64,000 nt of DNA, taken from Mucor racemosus (lineage: Eukaryota; Mucoromycota; Mucoromycetes; Mucorales; Mucoraceae). The stretch spans positions 930,001 through 994,000 of the forward strand of contig JAPEHQ010000002.1 in NCBI GenBank assembly GCA_027405735.1, given 5' to 3'. The position numbers were made by a program, and so were the translations under genes. Positions 37,870-49,977 of the stretch are shown here, one piece after another. Every line of letters begins with the position of its first letter. Positions within the stretch are counted from its first letter, which is position 1. The notes under the pieces are model-generated. The model worked only from the letters and a program-made list of their open reading frames with translations, was not told the origin of the DNA and ran no database searches.

Positions 37870-39989
37870 TATGATAAATGTCAATCTAAAATCAAAAACA
37901 TCCGACTGTCGTTGTTATAAGCTATGAAAAGCTTGATTTTTAATAATACAGCAATTAAATACAAAATAAGGTGATACTAATAGCATATAATGAGTATTCA
38001 ACATCTAAGTAAGTTTGATGAAGTATGATGCTTTTAAACCCTTTTAAAAATCCTGAGGGGAACACAACATCTTGGTTCTGTAATTTCCACTCATCAAAAT
38101 GTTGCGATTTCTACCACTACACAATGCATGCACTTTTTATCTACCTTGACCTCGATGTATATTGATGGATATCAGTTTTTTACCAGCTGTATTTTGTCTA
38201 ATTCATAAATATTTAGTCATATTGAACGATGATTTGTAGCACTGCCAAAAAAAAGAATGAATACTTCAAGGTTTTTCTGCATATCAAATTATGCAATTTA
38301 GTAGCAATAATTGGACTTAACTGTGATTTTTAAACCTATTAATGTTAATCAGAATAATTAATACTTTCATTAAAGAGTAAGCTTTGCTTTATACAATACA
38401 TTTACATTCACCCATTCAATAAATGCAATGTCCTCCTTTATTATCCGTTATATCAATCAACCAACTTTACCTTGATTCGATACGTTTGACAATTAAATGC
38501 CTAAATTACACTTAAGTCACCAAGTATCGCCACAAAAAATCTCGTACTGGTCGATGAAGCATCACAATTTAGATCATTTTTTTGTGTTCATAGATCTCTG
38601 CATGAACCATAATATCTCTATCTGTTCAATTTAACTGAAATACATTGAACGCCAACATCGTACTTGATAAAATGTTTTACTTTATTGCGAGTCAACAAAA
38701 CTAATTTGATGCTAGTTTAACATCAGCAGTTGAATCAGATAAATTTGAGATTAGACAACCCCTCTTGATAACTTTGCACACCATGAGCTAATAATGGACC
38801 GTTATTAATAGATACGCTAATTAAGAATGACGAGTTGACTCTAATGAACGAACGACTCGATTATCAGTATAAACGAAATATTAAAATCAAATATAGCAAT
38901 TAAATAAACAAGCGACGATAAAACATGTCAATTATCATAGTTAAATTGTTTCAAGCGCTTTGAACTGAATACGCTTTTACTTTTGATTTATAAAAGTTGA
39001 TTTATTAGTAAAATCAATTAACAATATCATTCGCAAAATGACCGAGCTCAAGCGAGCGCAAGCAATTTTAACAAGTATTTTACTATATATTTTCAGCATG
39101 ATATTGCGTTAAAATATAATCAATTTTGACATTTGTAAAGCTGAAATTACGTAACTTCAGTAAACTTGCCCTGTACAACATGCCTGCTTAGTTACTCAAT
39201 TTGAAAGAAGGTAAGCAAGCGGGTTTACATGCAAGCAAACCTATTTAAATTTGAAGCATTTCGAGCAAGTATGCAAACAAGCTTTCAATGTTTTCATCGG
39301 GCGCCAAGCAGGAAATTATTACAAAAGATTAAACAAGCAAGCCAAAGCAAGTAATACCCTGAAAAAAGCGCAATTCAAGCGAGCCGAAGCATAGGAATCG
39401 TTCGCTTGTTTATGCTCGCACTGCTCGATTGCGATCACTAGTAACGGGGAAGTACTACGGCAATGGTCTGTGTATTTGACCAATACTTTGTCTGGGGGAT
39501 TTACGCGGATTTCCAGGACACTATAATGGTGTGAACAGACATGGATTATAAGGCACTCTATAGTTCATGTCTATGTAACTATGTATTACATTATTATTAT
39601 TTGTGATGATTAGATCCATGACCTGAGGTTATGGTCGACTTTAAAAACTAACATTAATGTCAAGCCAGGTTTTGCCAGCCAAATATACTGGTATAAGCTG
39701 GGCTCGACAACATCCCTATTAAAAACAAATACCACACAGTCAGATCATGCACGCCCTTGTCGTGTTATGAGTGGACTATACACTGTCCGCGATTAGTCGA
39801 GGGGGTCAATGTTTACACTTAAATTATGGTAATATTATTTTTCTGGCAAAAGTTCAAGCATCAATATATCAAACTCTGAGTCACCGTTTACATATGCTGT
39901 CTCAATTTTATTAAGCCTGAACTCTAAACAAGAGGGAATCCACTGCACTGACATTACAAGATAAAGTCTAAATTTAATACAAGATCTTT

Positions 39990-40290
39990 GCTATACTCTA
40001 CAGTATTTGGTCAAGTTTAAATCTACTGTAGCACAACAGGAACACTTTTTGGTGTCTGGCTCTTCAAATAAAAATAAAACTATTATCATCTGATGCAAGT
40101 ATACAGTATTAGATCAAGTGTGAATTGAATACGACATAAGCAACTTAAAATATTCATGATGGTCTTTCTTGTGACCGACACTTCAAACCAAATCACAGCT
40201 ATTATCATCTGGTGGTGGTGCAAGTGTTACGGTATTAGATCAAATTTGAATCAAATACGACACAAGCAACTTGTTAAAATAATATGATGG
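39990..40290. repeat. Diverged ~120-bp tandem repeat, about three copies
   Basis: Units share CTATTATCATCTG, then CAGTATT(A/T)G(A/G)TCAAGT, then ATACGACA(T/C)AAGCAACTT and GATGGTCT. The last two copies (about 40080-40195 and 40198-40290) are clearest. The first is partial and more diverged. Confidence 0.6.
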
Positions 40291-41409
40291 TCTCTATAAT
40301 GGATAGTCCTTTTAATGAAAACAAAATAAATCTCTTATTGTTTGAATAAATAGCCCTTTCTTTTTGGCAATTACTAAATTTTACCTTAATCTGTCTAAAT
40401 TTTTTTGAATATTGCCATATTATAAAAAGAATCAAATGCATGCTATATAAATAATTTTGAATGCAAATTATTAATATAATTGTATATCACATATCCTTGC
40501 CTCATTTTTATATAAGTTATTAATAAAATAGTATCCTCTCTTTTGTTTCTAATGCATTACTTTTGGTAGTATATATATTTAGCGACGGCTTCTTCTTGAC
40601 CCCTTTTATATGAAAAGATATCAAAAGCAAAAGAAATCAAAATTAAAATTATCGTCATACTACTCAAATTTGTTAGAGAGCACTTTAAACAAGCGGATAT
40701 TAGTTGAAAATCAGCATCATGCCTTGAATTTTTGCTGAAATAATTCACTGCTGGAAAATTCGGTTTCAAGCGTTTAAAAGACAAAATTGAACTTTTAAAA
40801 AAACTTTATATATCATGGTGAGTGCTAAATTTAAAGACGCCTACAACAGAATCCGAGTTGGGAATCAAGTCAGGTACACAGTGGTGATTTTAGTTTCGAC
40901 ATTATAAATAAAAAAAAGAAAAGAATCCTTATTTCATAAAAATCAACCCCATTATTATATTATATAACTGTAAATTAATCTCCTTTCATTTCACTTTCAA
41001 ACAAATTTCGTTATTATACTGTATATATCTCCTTAATAGGTGGCAGCTTTTTCGAATATACCTCCTACCTTCTTCTTTTATTGAGATCTCATAAAACAAA
41101 CTATTTTGTATTTTACATAATACATTTATGCAATTAATTTTTAAATTCCATTTTCATATCTGTAGCTAAATTTAAATCAAAAAGTATCTAGTATCTCATT
41201 GCAGTCTACTGGCATTTCTTATAAAACAAATCTTCAATAAAAGCTACACGGCTAAATCATGAAATGATAATTTTAATATGCTTATTCCCGACAAAATGAG
41301 CGATTTCTTAACTGTAATTGGTCATTCTCAAAGCTCAAGTAAACAATATTATGTCTTTTTCAAGCTGTATTTTGTACTGTCTCAACTTTATTCCAGTTTC
41401 CAGCTTTAT

Positions 41410-41544
41410 CTGTGCAGTAAAATATGGGTGTAAAAAGCGATAAAGAATACTATTAAAATCCTTCTTTATTAAAATATGGATAATGTGCAATAAAATGGTT
41501 ATTCTACGTCTCTATTTATATTATTTGGTGATTATTTACTATCT
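41410..41544. repeat. Second copy of the 133-bp repeat, uninterrupted
   Basis: Matches 12155-12287 with a handful of substitutions. Its ATTTACTATC at the right end is the unoccupied form of the TA site used by the Tc1/mariner-type element at 12289. Confidence 0.8.
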
Positions 41545-44500
41545 TGCAATTGCATTGCAATTGTCAACGATTCCATTAATTTTGAGTATAAATGTTGGGT
41601 TGTTTGGTTATTGATTTGGTGGATCAAGAACGGTGTTTTAAATATAGTTTGTCAATCATGCTTTCAGAACAGCCCTTACTTGTTCTACTTGATAAGCATG
41701 TACTTTTTGTATCTTTTATTTAGGATATCCCACATTACTTTAGTATTTTAGCATCTCTTATTTGAGTATTATACCCTTGTTATCTTTATGCAATTGTCTA
41801 TTTACTATATAGTCTTATCTTTGATAGCATGGTTTCAAATGAGATGACATTTAATTTAGGTATTTTATGATGGGAATCTAGCTTAGTTCACTTCAATCTG
41901 TGCTATTTTTCTTAATCGTAAGCGTATTTTTGATGGAGTAACAATACATTATACTCAATTCATTAAAAATCAGTTAGATCACTGATCATTTTTATTAATT
42001 AAACATTGAAGCATGAAGACTCTTGTAGGTCTTTATTTTTGCAAATACAAAATACGCAACATCATTTTGCTTATTTGCATTACTTTGCTGGATTCTTACT
42101 ATAATTTTGATCCAGTAATGATGCATTATCTCCAAATTTATAAAAATTAAGTAAATAACTAATGATTTTAATCATTCCAAAACGAAACATTAAGGCATTC
42201 TCATCTCTGTTTATTTGGTACTGCAAAGTGCGCCAAATGTGCCGCTTCCATTTCAATCTTTTTTCTTGATTGTAACTGCATTTTTCATGGAGTAATGACA
42301 GATATACCATCAAAAGCATCCTCAAAAAATGGTTCAAATTGAAGGAGCCACTAATATTGCTTGAAAATTTGAAAGAGCGTCAAAAGTTCTGGGCTATAAA
42401 TCGGCCAATCATATCGTTCTATCAAAATCTCGAAAAAAAAATTTAATGCCTTGCTTCAAAATCGACTCTCTCGGACTTTCAATAAAATTGCGCACTTTAA
42501 GCTGTAGTCTATTTTTAAGCTGTAAATGTGCAAAATACTGGAGATTAGGAAATATTTCCAATATTTCACAAAAAGCTGTATATTTACCGTCATCTGATTA
42601 TTAAATGGTTTTTGTAGCTCATCCAATTCTGCATCAATTTACGGTTTCAAATAAAACATTTTGCTCTCAAATTGTTTCATAAATACGGATTTCTTTGTGC
42701 ACCACAGCTTTACATTTAAGTCAACTATCTTTTATCAAATCTTAATTTATCTATAACTCGATGAAAAATTTATATTTTTTGAAGATTTCAAAATCATCTA
42801 GTAGATAAAGTTGTATAAAATGTGTTTAACTATTTTTGTAGATTGTTAGTAGATTAATTCTTTGAAGAAACAAAGCGTTTCAATTTTCTGGTATTTTTCT
42901 AGTATTATCACTACGGCCGAACTATGCTTTCCTTCGGCATAATGATCTGCCAGATGGACAGAATAAAATAATTTGTGCAGATCAGGCAATCCAGATGGGT
43001 AGGGCAATAAAACCAAGGTTTTTTAGTCAATTTATTAAAGTATATCAATCATAATATAATTAATAACGAAGATAATTTGAATGGTATAAAGCAGATGTAA
43101 GTTACTCTGATTCAACAGATTTAGCTTATTGGCGAGATATATCAATTTGAAATTTCGTGCTTAAAAGAGTTCTGCCCATGTTCGTTTTTCGGGGACCAAA
43201 TGGGAACAACGACAGCAACCGGTTTGGTAACACTAAAAGTATTTATGCCTTTGTAAATTCCTGTTTGTAACGCACAAAATCTTTTTTCTTCCCTACTCTT
43301 TCCTCAGCTCTTTTATTTACGTTAAAAACTACAACAAAAAGACGAATATTCTTTTATAAACTGAAATCAAGAAGCAGGTACAAGTACATGTTTTTCCTAT
43401 TGTTTATTTGGAATAAATTATTAAGTCTTAATGTTAGGGCGCGTTATAATATCTTTTTCGAACAAAAAAAGGATCCAGGGCTTAGCCATTTTGTTCCATT
43501 ATCTACGCTATAATCAATGCTTTTTTGGTCTAAAGTCGATATCTACCAGGAGAAAAACTGGTGATTATAAAAGTATGTATAGTATTGACTTGATTTTAAT
43601 GAATGAATAAACTTATGTTAGTCTATTTAGTTTCTAAAAAGCATTTATTTCTATTTAGTGGCCAACAGCTAAGAAGAGGAAAACAAGATGTTGTCTTGTA
43701 TATCACTACCAACTATCAAAGGTACACCATAATTATTATTAGCTTGCTAATTGATTTTACTGATAAATCAATCTTTATAGGTCAAAATTAAAGGCATGTT
43801 CAGTTCAAAACACTTGAAACAATTTAACTATGATAATTGACATGTTTTATCGTCGCTTGTTTATTTAATTGCTATATTTGATTTTAATATTTCGTTTATA
43901 CTGATAATCGAGTCGTTCGTTCATTAGAGTCAACTCGTCATTCTTAATTAGCGTATCTATTAATAACGGTCCATTATTAGCTCATGGTGTGCAAAGTTAT
44001 CAAGAGGGGTTGTCTAATCTCAAATTTATCTGATTCAACTGCTGATGTTAAACTAGCATCAAATTAGTTTTGTTGACTCGCAATAAAGTAAAACATTTTA
44101 TCAAGTACGATGTTGGCGTTCAATGTATTTCAGTTAAATTGAACAGATAGAGATATTATGGTTCATGCAGAGATCTATGAACACAAAAAAATGATCTAAA
44201 TTGTGATGCTTCATCGACCAGTACGAGATTTTTTGTGGCGATACTTGGTGACTTAAGTGTAATTTAGGCATTTAATTGTCAAACGTATCGAATCAAGGTA
44301 AAGTTGGTTGATTGATATAACGGATAATAAAGGAGGACATTGCATTTATTGAATGGGTGAATGTAAATGTATTGTATAAAGCAAAGCTTACTCTTTAATG
44401 AAAGTATTAATTATTCTGATTAACATTAATAGGTTCAAAAATCACAGTTAAGTCCAATTATTGCTACTAAATTGCATAATTTGATATGCAGAAAAACCTT

Positions 44501-44898
44501 GAAGTATTCATTCTTTTTTTTGGCAGTGCTACAAATCATCGTTCAATATGACTAAATATTTATGAATTAGACAAAATACAGCTGGTAAAAAACTGATATC
44601 CATCAATATACATCGAGGTCAAGGTAGATAAAAAGTGCATGCATTGTGTAGTGGTAGAAATCGCAACATTTTGATGAGTGGAAATTACAGAACCAAGATG
44701 TTGTGTTCCCCTCAGGATTTTTAAAAGGGTTTAAAAGCATCATACTTCATCAAACTTACTTAGATGTTGAATACTCATTATATGCTATTAGTATCACCTT
44801 ATTTTGTATTTAATTGCTGTATTATTAAAAATCAAGCTTTTCATAGCTTATAACAACGACAGTCGGATGTTTTTGATTTTAGATTGACATTTATCATA

Positions 44899-45108
44899 AG
44901 GTGGGCTGATGATACGTTTGACACTACTGTAGATGGAACCAGTCAATTTAACTCATGGAATTTGAATGCAAATACTACCGAGGAACCATTTGTAACTACT
45001 TAATTCGGTTCTGGTAAAGCATTGAATAAATTGGCTTGGGACAAAGAGGGTAAAAAAGCAGCAATAGGCTCCAGTGATGGCCATGTTTATGGTTTATGAT
45101 ATTGGAGG
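44899..45108 (+). pseudogene. Dynein intermediate chain WD-repeat fragment (right-arm copy)
   Basis: The frame from 44899 reads RWADDTFDTTVDGTSQF, then WNLN, an in-frame TAA at 45001-45003, and then ALNKLAWDKEGKKAAIGSSD. An extra G near 45091 shifts the frame before a tail that would read VYDIG. The pattern WNLN ... ALNKxxWxxxGxxxAxGxSDGxxxVYD is the C-terminal WD-repeat region of cytoplasmic dynein intermediate chains. Only about 70 codons remain, and no flanking exons were found. It is a captured and decayed host-gene piece that was duplicated with the arms. Confidence 0.65.
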
Positions 45109-47007
45109 GATAAGACTAAAACTCAATGTAAATCACCTCTAGCGCATTAATTATCAGGTAAGACTATATTGTCATCAAATATACTACCACACCATAGTAA
45201 CTTGTATAAACATTTACAGTAATAAGCTTGAATCAAGTGGGTACAGCATCGTAAATTCTTGAAAAAGTTCCAAGTATTATAAAAACTCTTATTTTTAAGA
45301 TTTACAAGGCTTATAAGCGGAATATTAATTTAAAAAATTATTCTTGTCCAGATCATCAATTTTGACGTTTTTTAAATTTTTTTTTTTGGTATTGCAAATT
45401 TAGAGTTAATGATACTACCAATTATAAAAACAAAAAATATACACATATACAGATTTTAACGCTCTATTTACTCAATAAAAAATAATAAACATTTTTATTG
45501 CAAAATATTACATGAAAATTCTTTAATCAAAAAACCGTTTTTGGGCCAAAAATGCTACGTTTCATTACTTAACATTTAATATTAAGCTTTTATAAAATGC
45601 GTATTAGCCATGGCTACAATTTTCTCTCACATTGTAGTATATTTAAATGTTGATTTTGGTATCAAAATTTGATTTTTCTATTTTTTGATCAAAATCATGA
45701 GTGTTGGTAAGGGCAAAATGAGCCCCGAAACTGTCCGCTATAAAGTCTGAATTTTCAGACCGTACATAGTTAAATATAAGAAAAGTATAAAAAAAAAGAC
45801 ATTTATTTAAAACTTAGATATATACCATAGAATAAGAGACTTAGCCGTTCAATCTTGCTATGCTCAATTACGGCATCGCTTTACGGGCTCGTTTTTGCAA
45901 TTTTTCAATGAATGTATGATATGGCAGACGGTTTTTCGAATAGAAAATTTTATGTTTCTATTATAGTAACAGATATTGCCTATTTTGCTTAGTTTATAGT
46001 TCAGGCACTGTAATGCTGCTTTTACATTAGCTGAAATGTGCAATTTGGCAGGGTTTTAAATGCGCTAAATAATGTAAAGCCTTGAAAATCCTTTTTTACG
46101 TATGTTTTTTCGCTTTTTTTGTTTTCATATTTTGAGGAGATATTCACCGTTTGATAAGGTATATCAGACTATCAAGCTGGTATTCTTTTCTTGTATCTGA
46201 ATACGCATGCTAACATAAAGGACTAATGTTTTTAATATAGGTAGCGGTCGTTATATTAGAGACTGATATTTTTATTTAATCGTATTTCAGGATCAAATAT
46301 CATTATTTACTACTGTATTGTTGGACGTATTTTATGTGTGATAAAGTAACATCTATAATCTTAGATTTGGCTTACATATAAATTTAAGCAATAAGTGTTA
46401 TTTAAGTTTATGCTTGAGCAAAAACCATTGTTGCTGTAAACATTATAGCTATAAGCATATTTACAAATGATGATAATCGTAAATATTATATTGGCTCTTG
46501 CATGTATTGCTTTACATCAACAACGTATTGAATTGTATTATTGTCTATAATCTACATCAATAAAAGCAAATGCAATTAAAACCTCATTAGTCCAGTAAAA
46601 AATGCAATCGAATTTTGAAAATGGCACGATGCTCATGTACAAACCAATTTGTGCGTATACGATCAGATCATTATGCTCATGGTCAGATTTTATTATTATG
46701 CACAAATAGAGATAATGATATGCTTATGGGCAATTCTACTATTATGCACACATGGGATTAATGTCATGCATATAGACAGAATCTATAATCCTACTACACA
46801 TACAGGCTTTTTGTTATGCTCGTGTGCAGTTTCTTTTGTTGCGCCCATGTGCATCTTGTTATCTTTTTAGCCATTATTCAGTGGGCGCAACAACTCATAA
46901 CGCTATAGTGTGTAGCCCACCTGGGCACAACAAAATCATCTAATGCAGCACAGGTCGGCCGTAGTGGCTTCTATATATAAATCCTTTAAATATGTGATTT
47001 TATGGAT

Positions 47008-47735
47008 TGCAATGGAATTACATACTAAAAACGCTTGATAAAAATAAAACAACTTAAATTCCAAGTGTCGCTCATAAAATATGATGCCACTTGAAATGTG
47101 AACAACGATAATAAACAAACGCTTCAATTGAACACAATAACAAACGCATGCTAAAAATATGAAATACCCTTTTTGAACCATACATGTCGTGTAGATGATA
47201 GCACCCTTGATCACGGCGCAATCAATTACACAAATGACATATATATCAAAACAGGATTCTATCCAAATCAATAATGATAATAAACAAAGATATCAATTTA
47301 GTCAACTACTCACCTATATCGTAGTTGCACTATCAATATAAATAAGATTCAAGCATATAAAAACTACCCCTTAAAAATCAAGGTTACATAAAATAGATAT
47401 AACAGAAATAAACAAAAACAACCATTTCCCAAAAGGTCGATATTGTCACACTTGACATACAATCCCTTATGGTCAATGCTCTATACAATTTACCCCTTAA
47501 AATATCAAATCAATAACAATGTACTCAAAACTGGAAGATTACTAAATATACATCCATTCAAGTCTGATGATATCCAAGTTCTCCAAATCACTATAAATAC
47601 CCTCATACTTTTCAATTATTTTAACTCTTCAGAAATCTTTTGTAATAAAAACTTTAGCTGATTATAATTGTATTTCTACTGCTTTTATTTTTTATATTTT
47701 TTTTATTTTAGTAAATAACATCGTAATTTACTGCA
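47008..47735 (+). mobile_element. 728-bp solo LTR in the right arm
   Basis: Begins TGCAATGG and ends ACTGCA, with TGGAT at 47003-47007 and TGGAC at 47736-47740 as target duplication. TATAAATA lies at 47592-47599 and TTATAATTGTATTT at 47662-47675. It is the twin of 35032-35759, and conceptual translations across both are identical. Confidence 0.82.
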
Positions 47736-49033
47736 TGGACTTTTTTGAATCCGGTTATATCATTTTATACTTTTCAAGTTAAATCCGTTATTAGGCTAAT
47801 AATGTTGTAGGTTGTATTTATGTTTTACTTAAAATAATAAGCCTTTGAATAATTAATAGCAATACAGTCGAACCTTAATTTTTGTATGAAATTTCGATAC
47901 CTGCATCTTATAGCTGTTTGGAATATTCAAACAACGGCGTCCGGGCTGTCCGGTAACTTTTTCTAGAAATTTAAAACTTGGAAATATCATTAGATGGCCG
48001 CCTCCGGAGATTGTTCGGCTTTTTTTTTTTTGGAAGAGTGACCATTGGCAAAAATATGAATCATATACTATGTTGTATTCCACCAAGTACCATATGTTAT
48101 CACCTTCTACAGTATCAATACATCTTTCAACATATTGACTACGACATGTATTTGAAGTGCAAAGTCTTCATATAAGATATAATATACTCCTAGCGTACTA
48201 AGTTTAATCCAGTAATTACCAAGAACTCTTGGGCCACAATTATAACACCATATGATTTTATTCCAACGGTTAATCAATCAAGTCGCTATCAAATCCACAT
48301 CCAAGCACATTTAGCGCAGCATTGAAATAAAGCAATTTACAAGCTCTGCAAGAACGGTTAAATTATGATTGATCCATTTCAATCCATAGATTGCTATCAA
48401 ACAAATCTACTGGTTCAATAGTACCTTAAATTATATCTCAGGATCTCAATGTTAAATCAATATAATAAAAGGCCATACTTTTATATCTAATTAAACGATA
48501 TCTTATTTTTATTATACAGTTGAAGAACTGATTCACTACTCATTCTCTTTTAATTGTATTCTTTTTTAAGTATTATTTATCAAACCTAAAAATATACGAC
48601 AAATTTGGTAATCCCTAATTCTGATATATAATAGATCAAGGTGGACGTTGTTGTTGATGTCACTAATTGTAGTTCACTGTTGCTTTGGTCAATACGTACT
48701 ATGATGTATTAAGTGTAATTAATATGTGAAAAGTAGTATTAAGTAATAGATTGGTTATGATTGTATTTAATAAATTTATTTGATTAAAATTATTAATAAG
48801 GAAGAGAACAGATATTTTCACTAATGTTCAAAAATATCTGATTTGACATTTACATATTTATATGAATTATACAACTGAAACTAATTCATGCAATTATTGT
48901 TGAAACACCATGTAATGTGAATCATTACAACGAGTTTTGATTTCTCCATTTCCACAGCAACTCGGGGAGGCTGAACCTTTTACAATTCTGTATATTAGTA
49001 CTAGACGTACTTAGTATTACAACGAGAGCTTAT

Positions 49034-49546
49034 TTAGATCCATATTTGGCGAGAACTGGTGAGATTACTGACTTTAGTGGGCGTGAACAGCAGGTAATCA
49101 ACTTTTTGTTCAAATTTACCGAATTCACAATGATTTATGCAAGGTGATATATGAAATGCTTGTAGTAACTTATTCATACATATACTCATGTAGAGTGGCA
49201 GCTTATATGGATTATTATTTATAAAGATTACATTTTTAATTGTTTTCATTAAAAGGGTGCAGCAAAGTATAGGTGCACTTTAGCATTAATTTTCTTGATA
49301 CCCAGTAGATTTTAGAAGTTGCCCTTTCAGATCATCACGTCCAAGGTGTTTAACTACCCTCATGTAAAGTTGAAAGTTAATAAGGTTAAAATTCATCGAG
49401 ATGAGGTTTTTATTGTCGGTTCTTACGGCTGTAGAAAAGTATGTTTCAGATGGGATTTAAATGGTTTTCAAATGTTTTCTCTTAGTATTCAGTTGAATAA
49501 TGTAAAATCTTCAAAGAAGATATACCTTCACTCTATAATCTATTAA
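49034..49546. other. Exon-like coding remnants conserved across copies of the dispersed repeat
   Basis: On the plus strand an acceptor-like CCCTTTCAG at about 49328 is followed by an open frame to 49546 containing FNYPHVKLKVNKVKIHRDEV and GSYGCRKV. The same frame is kept in copy A (9619-9849, minus) and the left arm (27212-27439, minus), including an in-frame 3-base indel. Upstream on the same strand (about 48955-49050) another frame contains a segment like EPFAILWINIRRTY in the window-start copy, with acceptor- and donor-like ends. These look like exons of a gene once carried by the repeat. The family is unknown to me, and all copies appear broken. Confidence 0.4.
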
Positions 49547-49757
49547 TATCTCTTGGAAAATAGAAATATTAATTCTAGAATATTAGTGCATTGACCAAAT
49601 GTTGACCAAAATTGACCAAGGTTTACCTAAAATTGGTTATAAAAAATGAGCACCTAAATTAATACTCTAATTGTTTATATCCACAAGATAGATCCAACTC
49701 CAAGCTACTTTTCGTTTTTTGTTTTAGCAAAAAATATTGATTTTTTGTCGAGATAAT

Positions 49758-49769
49758 CAAAATAATAGG
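49758..49769. other. Direct repeat CAAAATAATAGG at the left end of the Crypton
   Basis: The 12-bp sequence occurs at both ends of the insertion (49758-49769 and 52664-52675) and once at the empty site in the left arm (reverse complement, 26990-27001). Confidence 0.9.
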
Positions 49770-49977
49770 GACTTATCTTCAAGTTCGCATACTGAGTCCC
49801 GGACTCAAGTCCCACCCTAATGAGGGACTTCAAATCAATAAATGTCTTATGATCAGCTTTCTGCATGAAATGTTTCACAAATAAATATTACTGAGAGCTG
49901 TCATCGAAGAGAATATTCTTAATTTTAACAAATAAATAATAAACAAACCATTTGAAAAAGAATAATCCACTTATACA

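Larger units (their letters stand above)
26018..38967. repeat. Left arm of giant inverted repeat (interrupted by a gypsy element)
   Basis: Without the gypsy insertion (28265-34273) the arm is about 6.94 kb and pairs in inverted orientation with the right arm. Landmarks: 26990-27001 pairs with the Crypton target at 49758-49769, 28264/34274 pairs with 48494/48493, 37868 pairs with 44900, and 38967 pairs with 43801. The lengths agree to within about one base. Several conceptual translations over the inner 5 kb are identical between arms. The outermost 1 kb differs at a low percentage of sites. A weaker match continues inward to about 39026/43745. The arm contains repeat-family sequence, a 728-bp solo LTR and a dynein-intermediate-chain fragment. 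Confidence 0.93.
38968..43800. other. Unique spacer between the arms of the giant inverted repeat
   Basis: About 4.8 kb without a supported gene. It contains a GC-richer stretch of AAGC/GCTTG motifs (39038-39440), three diverged ~120-bp tandem copies (39990-40290), a segment matching the window start in inverted orientation (41115-41178), and the 133-bp repeat shared with 12155-12287 (41410-41544). The short frames at 40557-40784, 42080-42337 and 43603-43791 show no domain. Everything visible is repeat-derived or anonymous AT-rich DNA. Confidence 0.55.
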
